Shown here one piece after another: positions 27,457 through 37,107 of a DNA stretch of 61,388 nt (position 1 is its first letter; every line of letters starts with the position of its first letter). The stretch lies in the NCBI GenBank assembly GCA_013289985.1, contig JABCYW010000020.1:1-61388 (forward strand), given 5' to 3'. The notes beneath the pieces were generated by a model. It was not told where the DNA came from and did not search any database. It worked only from the letters and a program-made list of their open reading frames with translations. The position numbers were made by a program, and so were the translations under genes. Origin of the DNA: Betaproteobacteria bacterium (lineage in GTDB: Bacteria > Pseudomonadota > Gammaproteobacteria > Burkholderiales > Burkholderiaceae_C).

Positions 27457-28478
27457 GATTGCTTCTCCTGCACGATATAGACGGTCTCGCCCTTGCGGCG
27501 CATCGACTTGTTGGCGGCTTCGATGAGGCCCACGACGCGCTCGCCCAGGCGACCGTCGGTCTTGGGAACCTTGCCGTGCTCGATGCAGTCGACGAAGTGG
27601 GCGCCTTCGACACCGAGAGCCTCGGTGACGGCCAGGCGCGGGGCCCACATGTCGCCGGTGCGGTAGCCGACGCGCATTTCCTGGATCTTCTCCGGATCGT
27701 CGGTGAAGCTGACGCCCTTGTCGTAGACCTTGATCTTCTCGCTGGGCTCGAGATCGTCGTAGGTGATCATCTTCTTGCTGCCGCCCACCAGGATCTGGCG
27801 CACCTTGACGGGCGCGAGCCAGCTCACGTTGACGTGGGCGATGGTGCCCGACTCGTAGTACAGCGTGACGTAGGCCAGGTTCTCGGGCGTGCCCGGGAAG
27901 TGGTTCATGCCGCTGGCGGTGACGGCCACCGGGTGCTCGCCGAGCAGGTGGTCGAGGATGGAGAAGTCGTGCACCGCGAGGTCGGAGATGACGCTCACGT
28001 CGCGCTGGAACAGGCCCAGGTTGACCCGGATCGAGTCGTAGTAGTAGATGCGTCCGAGTTCCTGCGCCTGGATCAGCTCGGCCATCTTCTGCACCGCGCC
28101 GGTGTAGATGAAAGTGTGGTCGACGATCAGCACCAGGTTGCGCCTGGCGGCCTCGTCGACGAGACGGCGGGCCTCGTCGGCGGTCTCGCACATCGGCTTC
28201 TCGAGCCACAGGTGCTTGCCGGCCTTCAGCGCGGCCATGCCCAGCTCGAAGTGCGTGTTGACGGGCGTGGCGATGGCGATCGCATCGACGCCGGGATCGT
28301 TGAGCAGCTCGCGGAAGTCGCTGGTGGTCTTGACCGCCGGAAAGCGGCGCCGGACGGTGCCCAGCTTGCCCTCGTCGAGGTCGGCGACGGCGGCCACGTT
28401 CATGCCCTTCGTCTCCGCGAAATTCCGAACGAGGTTCGGGCCCCAGTAGCCGTATCCGATGACACCGATGTTGATCAT
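27453..28478 (-). CDS. Gfo/Idh/MocA-family oxidoreductase, WbpB/WlbA-like
   Basis: 341 residues. The N-terminal NAD-binding motif GVIGYGYWGPNLVRNF is followed by ADLDEG, ATPVNTHFELGMAALKAGKHLWLEKPM (the conserved EKP lysine) and DHTFIYTGAVQKM. In the WbpB/WlbA pathway the enzyme oxidises UDP-GlcNAcA at C3 to supply the aminotransferase, and the adjacent genes are the right partners. It begins 24 bp after the acyltransferase stop and overlaps the aminotransferase start by 4 nt. Confidence 0.88.
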   Translation of the reverse strand: MINIGVIGYGYWGPNLVRNFAETKGMNVAAVADLDEGKLGTVRRRFPAVKTTSDFRELLNDPGVDAIAIATPVNTHFELGMAALKAGKHLWLEKPMCETADEARRLVDEAARRNLVLIVDHTFIYTGAVQKMAELIQAQELGRIYYYDSIRVNLGLFQRDVSVISDLAVHDFSILDHLLGEHPVAVTASGMNHFPGTPENLAYVTLYYESGTIAHVNVSWLAPVKVRQILVGGSKKMITYDDLEPSEKIKVYDKGVSFTDDPEKIQEMRVGYRTGDMWAPRLAVTEALGVEGAHFVDCIEHGKVPKTDGRLGERVVGLIEAANKSMRRKGETVYIVQEKQS

Positions 28479-28502
28479 TTCACACCCTCCAGAAAAGGAC
28501 TT

Positions 28503-29009
28503 CTACCGATGGTTCGTGGAATCCGATGCGCTGCCGGGTTCTCGTGTATCTCCGATGACGCGCGCGGGGACGCCGGCCACGATCGCGTAGTCAGGAACAT
28601 CCTTGGTCACCACGGCGCCCGCGCCGACCAGCGCGCGATGCCCCACGGTGACGCCGGCGATCACCGTGGCGTTGCTGCCGATGGAGGCGCCGCGGCGGAT
28701 CCGCGTGGGCTCCACGCGCCAGTCGGCCTCGCTCTGCAGGCTGCCGTCGTCGTTGGTGGCGCGCGGGAAAAGATCGTTGGTGAACATGACCCCGTGGCCG
28801 ATGAAGACCTCGTCCTCGATCGCGACGCCTTCACAGATGAAGGTATGGGACGAGATCTTGCAGCGGGCGCCGATGGTGGCGCCCTTCTGGATCTCGACGA
28901 ACGCCCCGACCTTGGTCTCGTCCCCGATGGCGCAGCCATAGAGGTTGACCAGCGTCGGCTGGAATATCCTGACGTCCTTGCCAAGCGTCACGCTGTCGGC
29001 AACAGGCAT
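28503..29009 (-). CDS. Hexapeptide N-acyltransferase, WbpD/WlbB-like
   Basis: 168 residues starting at 29009 (GGGAGGG about 6 nt upstream of the ATG). A longer frame to 29066 exists but lacks a good ribosome site. The beta-helix repeats run from GKDVRIFQPTLVNLYGCAIG through TKVGAFVEIQKGATIGARC. EVFIGHGVMFTNDLFPRATN is a hallmark of WbpD-type UDP-sugar 3-N-acetyltransferases, and GVPARVIG ends the domain. It is the first gene of the leftward cassette. It should acetylate the 3-amino group made by the WbpE-like enzyme. Confidence 0.86.
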   Translation of the reverse strand: MPVADSVTLGKDVRIFQPTLVNLYGCAIGDETKVGAFVEIQKGATIGARCKISSHTFICEGVAIEDEVFIGHGVMFTNDLFPRATNDDGSLQSEADWRVEPTRIRRGASIGSNATVIAGVTVGHRALVGAGAVVTKDVPDYAIVAGVPARVIGDTREPGSASDSTNHR

Positions 29010-29096
29010 GCGAACCCTCCCGCATTTGCAGTGGTGCTGTCCGATACGGCGAGCACTTGTTGACAAATACTAACGGGTTGCAACAGATTTGCGAGC

Positions 29097-29150
29097 CCCC
29101 AAAACGGTGGGTACGCGGTGCGAAAACATCGTCGCTAACCGCTTTTGGGG
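29097..29150. repeat. Long inverted repeat upstream of the WbpD-like gene
   Basis: CCCCAAAACGGT at 29097-29108 is the reverse complement of ACCGCTTTTGGGG at 29138-29150, apart from one bulged base. It lies in the AT-richer gap between the leftward sugar cassette and the argG terminator. There is no T-run after it, so it looks more like an operator or a structured leader than a terminator. Confidence 0.5.
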
Positions 29151-29207
29151 AGACTTTCCTGGCCTGACCTCGGGTTCTAGGGATGCGGCGGCGGCACGGC
29201 GCCAAAG

Positions 29208-29235
29208 AAAAAGGAGCGCCGCGGCGCTCCTTTTT
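29208..29235 (-). terminator. Strong hairpin terminator, argG side
   Basis: AAAAAGGAGCGCC and GGCGCTCCTTTTT form a perfect 13-bp inverted repeat around a GC loop. A-run and T-run flank the stem, so it can terminate in both directions. It closes argG, whose stop is at 29254, and insulates it from the EPS cassette. Confidence 0.85.
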
Positions 29236-29253
29236 CGGGGGGTGGGGCGGGCG

Positions 29254-30630
<1,377 letters not shown>

Positions 30631-30764
30631 CTATTCTCGACTGAAATGGGGGCGATCCCAAACGGCCCGGCGATCGAGGCCCGGCGGCGGCGCGTTTTCG
30701 CGTCGGAAGGGATACTCGTCGCGTGCGGGGCATGCGCAAGCGCCCGAGCGCCCAGCGTGCCGGA

Positions 30765-32099
30765 TCAGGCCGCCTCGACGCGCCGCAGCCGCACGTGCGC
30801 CACGAGCCCGCCCTCGGCCCCGTTGGTCATCTCGAGGCTGCCGCCCATCCGCTGGATCGACTTCTTCACCACGGCCAAGCCCAGCCCGGCCCCGGTGGCC
30901 GAGGTGCGCGCCGTGTCGCCGCGGAAGAACGGCGTGGTCAGCTGCGTGAGCTTCTCCGCCGGCACGCCCGGGCCGCGGTCGCGCACCGTGACGATGATCC
31001 ACGGGCCTGCCTGCAACTGGCCCACCTGCACCTCGGCCGGCGTGGTGTCGGAGGTGCGGCCGTAGCGGCGCGCGTTCTCGAACAGGTTGGCGAACACGCG
31101 GCCCAGCTCGATGGGGTCGCCCAGCACGCGCGAGACCGGCGAGAGCTGGATGGCGATGCGGATCTGGCTCGCGTCGCGGAAGGCCAGCGCCTCGCGTTCG
31201 ATCACCGCCGCCAGCGGCACCGGCTCCAGGCGCGTGACGCCCGGGCGCGCGTAGTCCATGAACTTGTCGATGATCGCGTCGAGCTGGTCGATGTCCTCGG
31301 CGATGTGCCCGCGCGCCTCCTCGTCGGGCACGCTGATCTCGGCCTCGAGGCGGATGCGTGCCAGCGGGGTGCGCAGGTCATGCGAGATGCCGGCCAGCAT
31401 CACCGTGCGGTCCTGTTCCACCTTGGCCAGGTCGCGCGCCATGCGGTTGAAGCCGATGTTGACGGCACGCACCTCGGGCGTGCTGGTGCGCTCGTCCAGG
31501 CGCACGTCGTACTCGCCTTCGCGTATGCGCGCCGTGGCCGTCGAGAGGTCCTTCAGCGGCCGGTTGATCAGGCCCGCGATCATCGCGGAGCCGATGACGG
31601 TGGCCAGGAGCGCGATGCCCACCCAGACGAACCACGTGCTGGAGGTGAGCGGCGTCACGCGCGCGGACTCGGCCTGCAGCCAGTAGCGGTCGCCGTCGAT
31701 CGTGAAGCCCACCCACAGCGCGTCCTGGCCGTTGACCGAGCGCGCCACCACCGTGCCTTCGCCCAGGCGAACGCGCAACTCCGCGGCGATGCGGCGCGTG
31801 AAGGCGTCCACCTCGTACGGATCCCAGCGGTCGGACGGTTCGCGCGGCAGCACGCGCACGGCCTCCTGGTCGGTCATCGACTTCATCAGCGCGATGCGCG
31901 TGATGCCGTCGACGTTCTTCATCGCGCCGCGCGACAGGTTCACGAGGCTCGCGATCTGCTGGGCCGCCAGCACCGCGCGCGGTTCGAACTCCAGCTGGCG
32001 CAACGTCTGCACCCACGCCAGCACGCCGCCGGTGAGCAGCAGCGACAGCAGGAAGAACGTGCGCCAGAAAAGACTCAGCGACAGGAGCTTGCGATCCAT
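30765..32099 (-). CDS. envZ: EnvZ-type sensor histidine kinase
   Basis: 444 residues. TM1 is near 12-32 (WRTFFLLSLLLTGGVLAWV), a periplasmic sensor lies at ~33-155 and TM2 at ~157-178. HAMP follows (INRPLKDLSTATARI...EYDVRLDE). The phospho-acceptor region is ISHDLRTPLARIRLEAE with H240, then the N box NLFENARRYG (N342), DRGPGVP and GAGLGLAVVKK. It should phosphorylate the OmpR protein encoded 12 bp upstream, in response to osmotic or envelope signals. That signal is inferred from the family. Confidence 0.93.
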   Translation of the reverse strand: MDRKLLSLSLFWRTFFLLSLLLTGGVLAWVQTLRQLEFEPRAVLAAQQIASLVNLSRGAMKNVDGITRIALMKSMTDQEAVRVLPREPSDRWDPYEVDAFTRRIAAELRVRLGEGTVVARSVNGQDALWVGFTIDGDRYWLQAESARVTPLTSSTWFVWVGIALLATVIGSAMIAGLINRPLKDLSTATARIREGEYDVRLDERTSTPEVRAVNIGFNRMARDLAKVEQDRTVMLAGISHDLRTPLARIRLEAEISVPDEEARGHIAEDIDQLDAIIDKFMDYARPGVTRLEPVPLAAVIEREALAFRDASQIRIAIQLSPVSRVLGDPIELGRVFANLFENARRYGRTSDTTPAEVQVGQLQAGPWIIVTVRDRGPGVPAEKLTQLTTPFFRGDTARTSATGAGLGLAVVKKSIQRMGGSLEMTNGAEGGLVAHVRLRRVEAA

Positions 32100-32111
32100 C
32101 CTGGGCCGCAG

Positions 32112-32846
32112 TTACGCGGTTTCGCTCGGCACGAACACGTAGCCCACGCCCCACACCGTCTGGATGTAGCGCGGGTTCGACGGATCGGGTTCGATCATCT
32201 TGCGCAGGCGCGAGATCTGCACGTCGAGGCTGCGGTCGAAGGGCTCGAAGTCGCGGCCGCGCGCGAGCTGGGCCAGCTTGTCGCGCGACAGCGGCTGGCG
32301 CGGATGGCGCACCAGCGCCTTGAGCATCGAGAACTCGCCGGTGGTCAGCGCGATGGGCTCGCCTTCCTTGGTGAGGCGGCGCAGCGACAGGTCGAACTCG
32401 AAGTCGCCGAACTGCACCACCTGGGCGTCCTTGGCCGGCGCGCCGGGCGCCTCCTGCGGCGGACGGCGGCGCAGCACCGCGTGCACGCGGGCCAGCAGCT
32501 CGCGCGGGTTGAAGGGCTTGGGCAGGTAGTCGTCGGCGCCCACCTCGAGGCCGACGATGCGGTCCACGTCCTCCACCTTGGCGGTGAGCATGATGATGGG
32601 CGTGCGGTCGCCGGCGGCGCGCAGGCGGCGGCAGATGGACAGGCCGTCCTCGCCCGGCAGCATCAGGTCGAGCACGATCAGGTCGATGTTCTCGCGCGTC
32701 ATCAGACGGTTGAGTGCCTTGCCGTCCTCGGCCAGCAGGACGTCGAAGCCTTCCTGGCTGAGATAGCGGCGCAGCAGGTCGCGGATTCGGGCGTCGTCAT
32801 CGAGGACGACGATGCGGTCTTGGCGGGTGCCTGGTACTGCCGACAT
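32112..32846 (-). CDS. ompR: OmpR-type response regulator
   Basis: 244 residues. The receiver domain has the acidic pair in VLDDDARIR, phospho-acceptor D60 in LIVLDLMLPGEDG and K110 in YLPKPF. The C-terminal winged helix contains LTTGEFSMLKALVRHPRQPLSRDKL and SRLRKMIEPDPSNPRYIQTVWGVGYVF. The start ATG has GGAG about 6 nt upstream. Co-transcribed with envZ. A pair of TGTAACA elements upstream may be its own binding sites. Confidence 0.95.
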   Translation of the reverse strand: MSAVPGTRQDRIVVLDDDARIRDLLRRYLSQEGFDVLLAEDGKALNRLMTRENIDLIVLDLMLPGEDGLSICRRLRAAGDRTPIIMLTAKVEDVDRIVGLEVGADDYLPKPFNPRELLARVHAVLRRRPPQEAPGAPAKDAQVVQFGDFEFDLSLRRLTKEGEPIALTTGEFSMLKALVRHPRQPLSRDKLAQLARGRDFEPFDRSLDVQISRLRKMIEPDPSNPRYIQTVWGVGYVFVPSETA

Positions 32847-32860
32847 GATGGCTCCAAATA

Positions 32861-32934
32861 TGTAACAAGCCCGATTCTGCGGGGATAAATCGAGGAAATC
32901 ACGGTTTTGGGCCGGATCTTTTGGTTCTGTTACA
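32861..32934. promoter_or_regulatory. Inverted TGTAACA elements in the ompR/SIMPL divergent region
   Basis: TGTAACA at 32861-32867 and its reverse complement TGTTACA at 32928-32934 sit in the 166-bp gap between ompR (leftward) and the SIMPL-domain gene (rightward). The intervening DNA is AT-rich. The repeats could be OmpR boxes for autoregulation and divergent control; this is inferred from position and resemblance. Confidence 0.45.
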
Positions 32935-33012
32935 AATTCATGTCGCCGACGATAGCCGTGAACTCGTCACCCCATTTGCCACTTTGCCCCGTTCAATGGG
33001 CATCATCCACTC

Positions 33013-33741
33013 ATGCGTGAATCCATGAACAAGAAAGTGCTGGCCCTCGTCTCAGCGTGCGCCTTGTCGGCCTCGTTGTCCACCCTCGCCGTCGCCCAGC
33101 CGGCGGTCGCCAAGGACCCCGAGGGGGTGCTGACGCTCAACAGCAGTGCCACCGTCCAGGTGCCCAACGACTGGATATCGGTGCAGTTCAGCACCACCCG
33201 GGAGGGCGCCGACGCGGCGGCCGTGCAGGCCGACCTCAAGGCGGCGCTGGGCGCGGCGCTGTCCCAGGCGCGCCCGGTGGAGAAGGGCGACGGCCACGTG
33301 GAGGTGCATGGCGGCGGCTTCTCGCTGCAGCCGCGCATGAACGCCAAGGGCCTGGTCAACGGCTGGTCGGGCACCACGTCGCTGTGGGTGCAGGGCCGCG
33401 ACATGGGCACCATCGCCGAGCTCGCGGGCCGCGTCCAGACGATGACCGTGGCAAGCCTCGACTACAGCGTGTCGCGCGAGGCGCGCGAGAAGGTCGAGGG
33501 AGAGGTCGCGGCGCAGGCCATCGCCCGCTTCCGCGCCAGGGCGGCCGACTACGCGCGGGCGTTCGGCTACACCACGTTCACCGTGCGCGAGACCAACGTG
33601 AGCGTCGACGGCGGCCAGCCCGTGCCGCGGCCGTTCCGGATGAAGGCCGCGATGGCCTCCAGCGCCGGCGACGCGTTGCCCGTCGAGGCGGGCTCGGGCT
33701 CGGTCACGGCCAATGTCAACGGCAGCGTCCAACTGAAGTAA
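33013..33741 (+). CDS. SIMPL-domain (DUF541) periplasmic protein
   Basis: 242 residues with a signal peptide (NKKVLALVSACALSASLSTLAVAQPAVA). The mature part has LTLNSSATVQVPNDWISVQFSTTREG, the start of the SIMPL/DUF541 fold, and ends with SGSVTANVNGSVQLK, the usual final strands. Family members are periplasmic or outer-membrane proteins of uncertain role, sometimes linked to oxidative stress. An alternative ATG at 33025 would give a more standard signal peptide. It diverges from ompR. Confidence 0.85.
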   Translation: MRESMNKKVLALVSACALSASLSTLAVAQPAVAKDPEGVLTLNSSATVQVPNDWISVQFSTTREGADAAAVQADLKAALGAALSQARPVEKGDGHVEVHGGGFSLQPRMNAKGLVNGWSGTTSLWVQGRDMGTIAELAGRVQTMTVASLDYSVSREAREKVEGEVAAQAIARFRARAADYARAFGYTTFTVRETNVSVDGGQPVPRPFRMKAAMASSAGDALPVEAGSGSVTANVNGSVQLK

Positions 33742-33800
33742 GTCGCACGGGTTTGAAGGCGAGGGCGTCGCCGGGCGCCCGCGCTTGTTACGATCCCGGC

Positions 33801-34682
33801 ATGACCGCCGACCTCACGACCGAACCCCGCCTTCGCCACGTGCAATGCCTCGCCCCCGAGGGCCTGCACCGCATGGCGTACTGGGAGTGGGGCGACACCG
33901 CCAATCCCAGGGTGCTGGTGTGCGTGCACGGCCTGTCGCGCCAGGGCCGCGACTTCGACACCTTCGCCCGCGCGACGTGCGCCGACTATCGCGTGGTCTG
34001 CCCAGACGTCGTCGGCCGCGGCCGCTCCGGCTGGCTGAAGAACGCCGCCTCCTATGCGATCCCGACCTACGTGGCCGACATGGTCACGCTGCTCGCGCGG
34101 CTCGACGCGACCGAGGTGCACTGGGTCGGCACGTCCATGGGCGGCCTGATCGGGATGGGCCTGGCGTCGCTGCCCGATTCGCCGATCCGAAAGCTCGTCC
34201 TGAACGACGTTGGCCCCGCCATCGAATACGCGGCGCTGGCGCGCATCGGCGGCTACCTGGGCCAGCCGGCGCACTGGCGCAGCGTCGACGAGGCGGCCGA
34301 CGCCCTGCTGGCGATCTCGCGTGGCTTCGGCCCGCACAGCCGGGAGGAGTGGTTGGCGCTGACGCGTCCGCAACTGGTGCCCGACGGCGACGGCTTCAAG
34401 TCGCACTACGACCCGGCCATCGCCGTGCCGTTCAAGGCCGTCACGCCGGAGCTGGCCGCCGCCGGCGAGGGCATGCTGTGGCACGCGTACGACTCGCTGA
34501 GGTGCCCGACGCTGGTGCTGCGCGGCGCCGAGTCCGACCTGCTCTCGCGCGCGACCGCGGACGCGATGGCGCAGCGCGGGCCGCGCGCCCGCGTGCAGGA
34601 GATCGCGGGCGTGGGACACGCGCCGACGCTGGTCCACGCCGACCAGATCGAGCTCGTCCGCGCTTTCCTCGCTTCGCCATGA
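33801..34682 (+). CDS. Alpha/beta hydrolase
   Basis: 293 residues. LVCVHGLSRQGRDFDTFA gives the oxyanion-hole HG motif, VHWVGTSMGGLIGM is the nucleophile elbow (GTSMGG), CPTLVLRGAESDLL carries the acid, and VGHAPTLVH the catalytic histidine. No signal peptide. The substrate is unknown. Its stop overlaps the relA start by 4 nt (ATGA), so the two are translationally coupled. Confidence 0.88.
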   Translation: MTADLTTEPRLRHVQCLAPEGLHRMAYWEWGDTANPRVLVCVHGLSRQGRDFDTFARATCADYRVVCPDVVGRGRSGWLKNAASYAIPTYVADMVTLLARLDATEVHWVGTSMGGLIGMGLASLPDSPIRKLVLNDVGPAIEYAALARIGGYLGQPAHWRSVDEAADALLAISRGFGPHSREEWLALTRPQLVPDGDGFKSHYDPAIAVPFKAVTPELAAAGEGMLWHAYDSLRCPTLVLRGAESDLLSRATADAMAQRGPRARVQEIAGVGHAPTLVHADQIELVRAFLASP

Positions 34683-36982
34683 AGACGCAGTCGACCACGC
34701 TCGCCGCCGACGACGCGCCGGCGATCGTGCGCGTGGCCGCGGCCGACATGGCCCGGGCCGCGAGCGAGCCGCACGAGGGCGCCGACAGCGAGGCCGGCGA
34801 CGCCGACGCGCTGGCGCGCGCGCGGGCGTTCGCGCAACCGCTGCTCACGGGGCGCGTCCTCGACAGCGGCGAGGCCGCTTGGTCGCATGCCGAGGGCGTC
34901 GCGCAGATCCTGGCCGACCTCGGCGCCACGCCCGCCATGCAGGCGGCCGCCTTCCTGGTCTATGCGGGCGACGGGCTGCAGCGCCCGATCGAGGTGGTCA
35001 CCAAGGCGTTCGGGCCGTCGTACGCGAGCGTGGTGGACCTCACGCGCCAGCTGGTGAAGATCCAGCGCAACGCGCGGGAGGCGCAGGTCGGCAAGGAAGG
35101 CAACGCGCAAAAGCGCGCGCTGCAGACCGAGCGCGTGCGCAAGATGCTGCTGGCGTTCTCGCGCGACCTGCGGGTGGTGCTGCTGCGCCTCGCGTCGCGC
35201 CTGCAGACGCTGCGCTGGCACGCCGCCAGCCGCACGCCGTGCCCGCCCGAGCTGGCGCGGGAGTCGCAGCAGGTGTTCGCGCCGCTGGCCAACCGCCTGG
35301 GCATCTGGCAGATCAAGTGGGAGCTGGAGGACCTGTCGTTCCGCTTCCTCGAGCCCGACGAATACCGCCGGGTCGCCAGGCTGCTGGACGAGCGCCGCGT
35401 GGCGCGCGAGGCCGGCATCGTCGCGTTCCGCGCGCAGCTGGTGGACATGCTGGCGGCCGCCGGCATCCGCGCCGACATCCAGGGCCGGCCCAAGCACATC
35501 TACAGCATCTGGAAGAAGATGCGCGGCAAGGAGCTGGACTTCGACCACGTGTTCGACATCCGCGCCGTGCGCGTGATCGTCGACGACGTCGCCGCCTGCT
35601 ACGCCGTGCTGGGGCGCGTGAACGAACGCTACAGCGCGGTCGACGGCGAGTTCGACGACTACATCGCCAGGCCCAAGCCCAACGGCTACCAGTCGCTGCA
35701 CACGGTGGTCAAGGACGACGTCGGCCGCGCGTTCGAGGTGCAGATCCGCACGCGCGAGATGCACGAGCACGCCGAGCACGGCGTGGCCGCGCACTGGGCC
35801 TACAAGGAGGCCGGCACCAAGGGCTACGCGGGCGTCAGCGCCGCCGGCGCGTTCGAGGACCAGGTGGCACAGGCGCGCAAGGCCGTGCTGCGGCAGCTGC
35901 TGGCGTGGGAGCGCGAATTCGTGGCCGAACCAGAGGGCGAGGCGGCCCCCGCGTCGACCGATGCGCCGGCCTTCGAAGACCGCATCTACGTATTCACGCC
36001 GCAGGCCAGCGTCATCGAGCTGCCGGCCGCTGGCACGCCCGTGGACTTCGCCTACGCGCTGCACACCGACGTCGGCCACCGCTGCCGCGGGGCGCGCGTC
36101 GACGGCCAGATGGTGCCGCTGCAGACCCCGCTGCGCAACGGACAGACGGTGGAGATCGTCACCGTGCGCGAAGGCGGCCCGTCGATGGACTGGCTCAACC
36201 CCGAGCTGCATTTCCTGCAGAGCCCGCGCGCCCGCGCCAAGGTGCGGGCGTGGTTCAACGCCTTGCAGCACGAGCAGACCGTGGCCAAGGGCCGCGAGCT
36301 GGTCGAAAAGCTGCTGCAGCGCGAGGGCCGCACCGCCACCAGCCTCGAGGAGCTCGCCAGCAAGCTGGGTTTCGACGGCGCGCAGGCGTTGTTCGAGGTG
36401 GTCGGCAAGGACGAATACTCGCTGCGCAACATCGAGAACCTGCTGCGCCCGGCCGAGCCGCCGCCGCCCGACGAGGTCATCCAGCTGAAGCGCCCGCGCA
36501 CCGGCGGCGCGGCGGGCGGCGTGCTGGTGGTGGGCGTCGATTCGCTGCTGACCACGCTGGCCAGCTGCTGCCGCCCGGCGCCGCCCGACGCCATCGGCGG
36601 CTACGTCACGCGCGGCAAGGGCGTGGCCGTGCACCGGACGGACTGCACCAACTTCCGCCACATGGCGTCGACCACGCCCGAGCGCGTGATCCCGGTCGAA
36701 TGGGGGTCGCAGGCCGGCGAGGGGCGGCCGGACAAGAGCGTCTACGCGGTGGACATCGTCGTCGACGCGCAGGACCGGCAGGGCCTGCTGCGCGACATCT
36801 CCGACGTGCTGGCCAAGCAGAAGGTCAACGTCATTGGCGTGAGCTCGCAGTCCACCAAGGGCATCAGTGACCGGCGCGCGTTCATGACCTTCACCGTCGA
36901 GATCGACAGCGCGGAGCGCCTGGGCAACGTGCTGGGACTGGTGGCGAAGGTGGCGGGCGTGGATTCGGCGCGCCGGCGCTGA
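34679..36982 (+). CDS. relA: RelA-type (p)ppGpp synthetase
   Basis: 767 residues in the long RSH layout. The N-terminal HD hydrolase region is degenerate: AAFLVYAGDGLQRPIEVV stands where active SpoT proteins have HDxxED, so it is probably synthetase-only. The synthetase domain has GRPKHIYSIWKKMRGKELDFDHVFDIRAVRVIV and YIARPKPNGYQSLHTVV. TGS follows (RIYVFTPQASVIELPAAGTPVDFAYALHT) and a C-terminal ACT domain (VDIVVDAQDRQGLLRDISDVLA). It makes (p)ppGpp at starved ribosomes in the stringent response. Confidence 0.95.
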   Translation: MKTQSTTLAADDAPAIVRVAAADMARAASEPHEGADSEAGDADALARARAFAQPLLTGRVLDSGEAAWSHAEGVAQILADLGATPAMQAAAFLVYAGDGLQRPIEVVTKAFGPSYASVVDLTRQLVKIQRNAREAQVGKEGNAQKRALQTERVRKMLLAFSRDLRVVLLRLASRLQTLRWHAASRTPCPPELARESQQVFAPLANRLGIWQIKWELEDLSFRFLEPDEYRRVARLLDERRVAREAGIVAFRAQLVDMLAAAGIRADIQGRPKHIYSIWKKMRGKELDFDHVFDIRAVRVIVDDVAACYAVLGRVNERYSAVDGEFDDYIARPKPNGYQSLHTVVKDDVGRAFEVQIRTREMHEHAEHGVAAHWAYKEAGTKGYAGVSAAGAFEDQVAQARKAVLRQLLAWEREFVAEPEGEAAPASTDAPAFEDRIYVFTPQASVIELPAAGTPVDFAYALHTDVGHRCRGARVDGQMVPLQTPLRNGQTVEIVTVREGGPSMDWLNPELHFLQSPRARAKVRAWFNALQHEQTVAKGRELVEKLLQREGRTATSLEELASKLGFDGAQALFEVVGKDEYSLRNIENLLRPAEPPPPDEVIQLKRPRTGGAAGGVLVVGVDSLLTTLASCCRPAPPDAIGGYVTRGKGVAVHRTDCTNFRHMASTTPERVIPVEWGSQAGEGRPDKSVYAVDIVVDAQDRQGLLRDISDVLAKQKVNVIGVSSQSTKGISDRRAFMTFTVEIDSAERLGNVLGLVAKVAGVDSARRR

Positions 36983-37107
36983 AGGGCGCCGGCGGCGCCG
37001 CGCCGCTTCGTCTCATTGCGGACAAATCCCTTCGCGAAGCAGGAAATTCTTGCGGCGCTAGCATGGTTTTGTGAGCCCGTCTCCACGGGCCGCGACCCGG
37101 AGGAACC

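Noticed and set aside
36983-37107. A possible small gene or promoter between relA and cfa
   Set aside because: The gap is 125 bp, has no ORF with a ribosome site, and no hexamer pair I would defend.
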